Assembly (NCBI GenBank): GCA_039029195.1
Contig: JBCCGR010000064.1
Span: forward strand, 1 to 24,191
Source of the DNA: JBCCGR01 sp039029195
GTDB lineage: Bacteria > Pseudomonadota > Alphaproteobacteria > Rhizobiales > Rhizobiaceae
Length of the DNA stretch: 24,191 bases
Direction: 5' to 3'
This document shows, piece after piece, positions 23,941 through 24,191 of this stretch (position 1 is the stretch's first letter; the number at the start of each line of letters is the position of its first letter). Both the position numbers and the translations under genes were made by a program. The notes under the pieces are model-generated. The model was not told the origin of the DNA and ran no database searches. It saw only the letters and a program-made list of their open reading frames with translations.

Positions 23941-24191
23941 GCAGCTGTCCAATGGCCGCAAGCAACGGGTGTGTCTCTGCTGCACTCCCCAGGCTGCCAG
24001 CACAACCCGCAAATCTGTGCGCCTAGTATGCCGCACTAGGCCAACAGGTCTTTCGAGCGCAGGCCGGCAGGCGAGGTCCACACAGAGCACCGCTCCGCAC
24101 CGCAGTATGGCCGACACTTGGCACGGACCTCCAGAGCGCTCAATCCATCCAAGTCACCAGTGCAGGAAGAGGAGGCTGAGGCGGAGAAGGA
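23941..24191. other. Unassigned window end
   Basis: No recognisable gene. On the minus strand a frame is open from the window edge to a TAG at 24036-24038 (about 51 codons, serine- and cysteine-rich), but it resembles nothing I know. The base composition (CAG/GGAGG-rich, few bacterial gene features) differs from the neighbouring ABC gene. The FtsX-like permease expected after the ATPase is absent. Confidence 0.3.

Noticed and set aside
1..24191. CRISPR arrays, tRNA or rRNA genes, integrase or transposase genes
   Set aside because: No regularly spaced direct repeats, no cloverleaf or rRNA-like sequence, and no recombinase-like protein were found on either strand by reading.

Overview
The window looks like a chromosomal segment of a moderately GC-rich alphaproteobacterium, probably Hyphomicrobiales (Rhizobiales) with a marine-type lifestyle. 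This is inferred from the gene set (TRAP transporter, PhyH dioxygenases, acetoacetyl-CoA synthetase, PotF, membrane transhydrogenase, all alphaproteobacterial in protein style) and from a palindrome at 22621-22669 that resembles a dispersed intergenic repeat I know from Rhizobiales. No rRNA, tRNA, CRISPR array or integrase was seen.

Left part (107-3013, + strand): a tightly overlapping three-gene operon encodes a CelD/BcsL-type GNAT acyltransferase, a 2OG-Fe(II)-oxygenase-like protein and an aldo/keto reductase. It meets, tail to tail with a 4-base overlap, a minus-strand catabolic operon (10406 down to 3010). In transcription order this is TRAP solute receptor, small permease, large permease, enolase-superfamily dehydratase-like enzyme, two different PhyH dioxygenases, and a beta-hydroxyacid dehydrogenase. 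It looks like an uptake-plus-degradation unit for an unidentified organic acid. A perfect intercistronic hairpin after the receptor gene fits the usual overproduction of the binding protein. Upstream on the same strand lie acetoacetyl-CoA synthetase and a PotF-type polyamine receptor, separated by a strong hairpin.

Middle (13887-19485, + strand): a PuuB-like FAD oxidase is divergent from potF (polyamine theme). It is followed by full-length pntA and pntB and, 8 bases later, a cytoplasmic reductive-dehalogenase-like double 4Fe-4S protein. PntAB would supply NADPH; its coupling to the Fe-S protein is an inference from co-operonic position.

Right part (about 19500-22810): an accessory island. 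A palindromic repeat and a stem-loop precede a putative deaminase toxin (HAE...CxxC) carrying GGQWT and GIGHN motifs, followed directly by an Imm1-like immunity gene. Next comes an antisense stand-alone CobT-like VWA protein, and then a decayed copy of the immunity gene in which a TGG codon has become TAG and an internal segment has been deleted.

Far right (22808-24191): a 3' fragment resembling 6-phosphofructokinase, a MacB/LolD-type ABC ATPase without its permease, and 250 unassignable bases. These differ in style from the rest and could be transferred DNA, a recombination scar, or a chimeric contig end.
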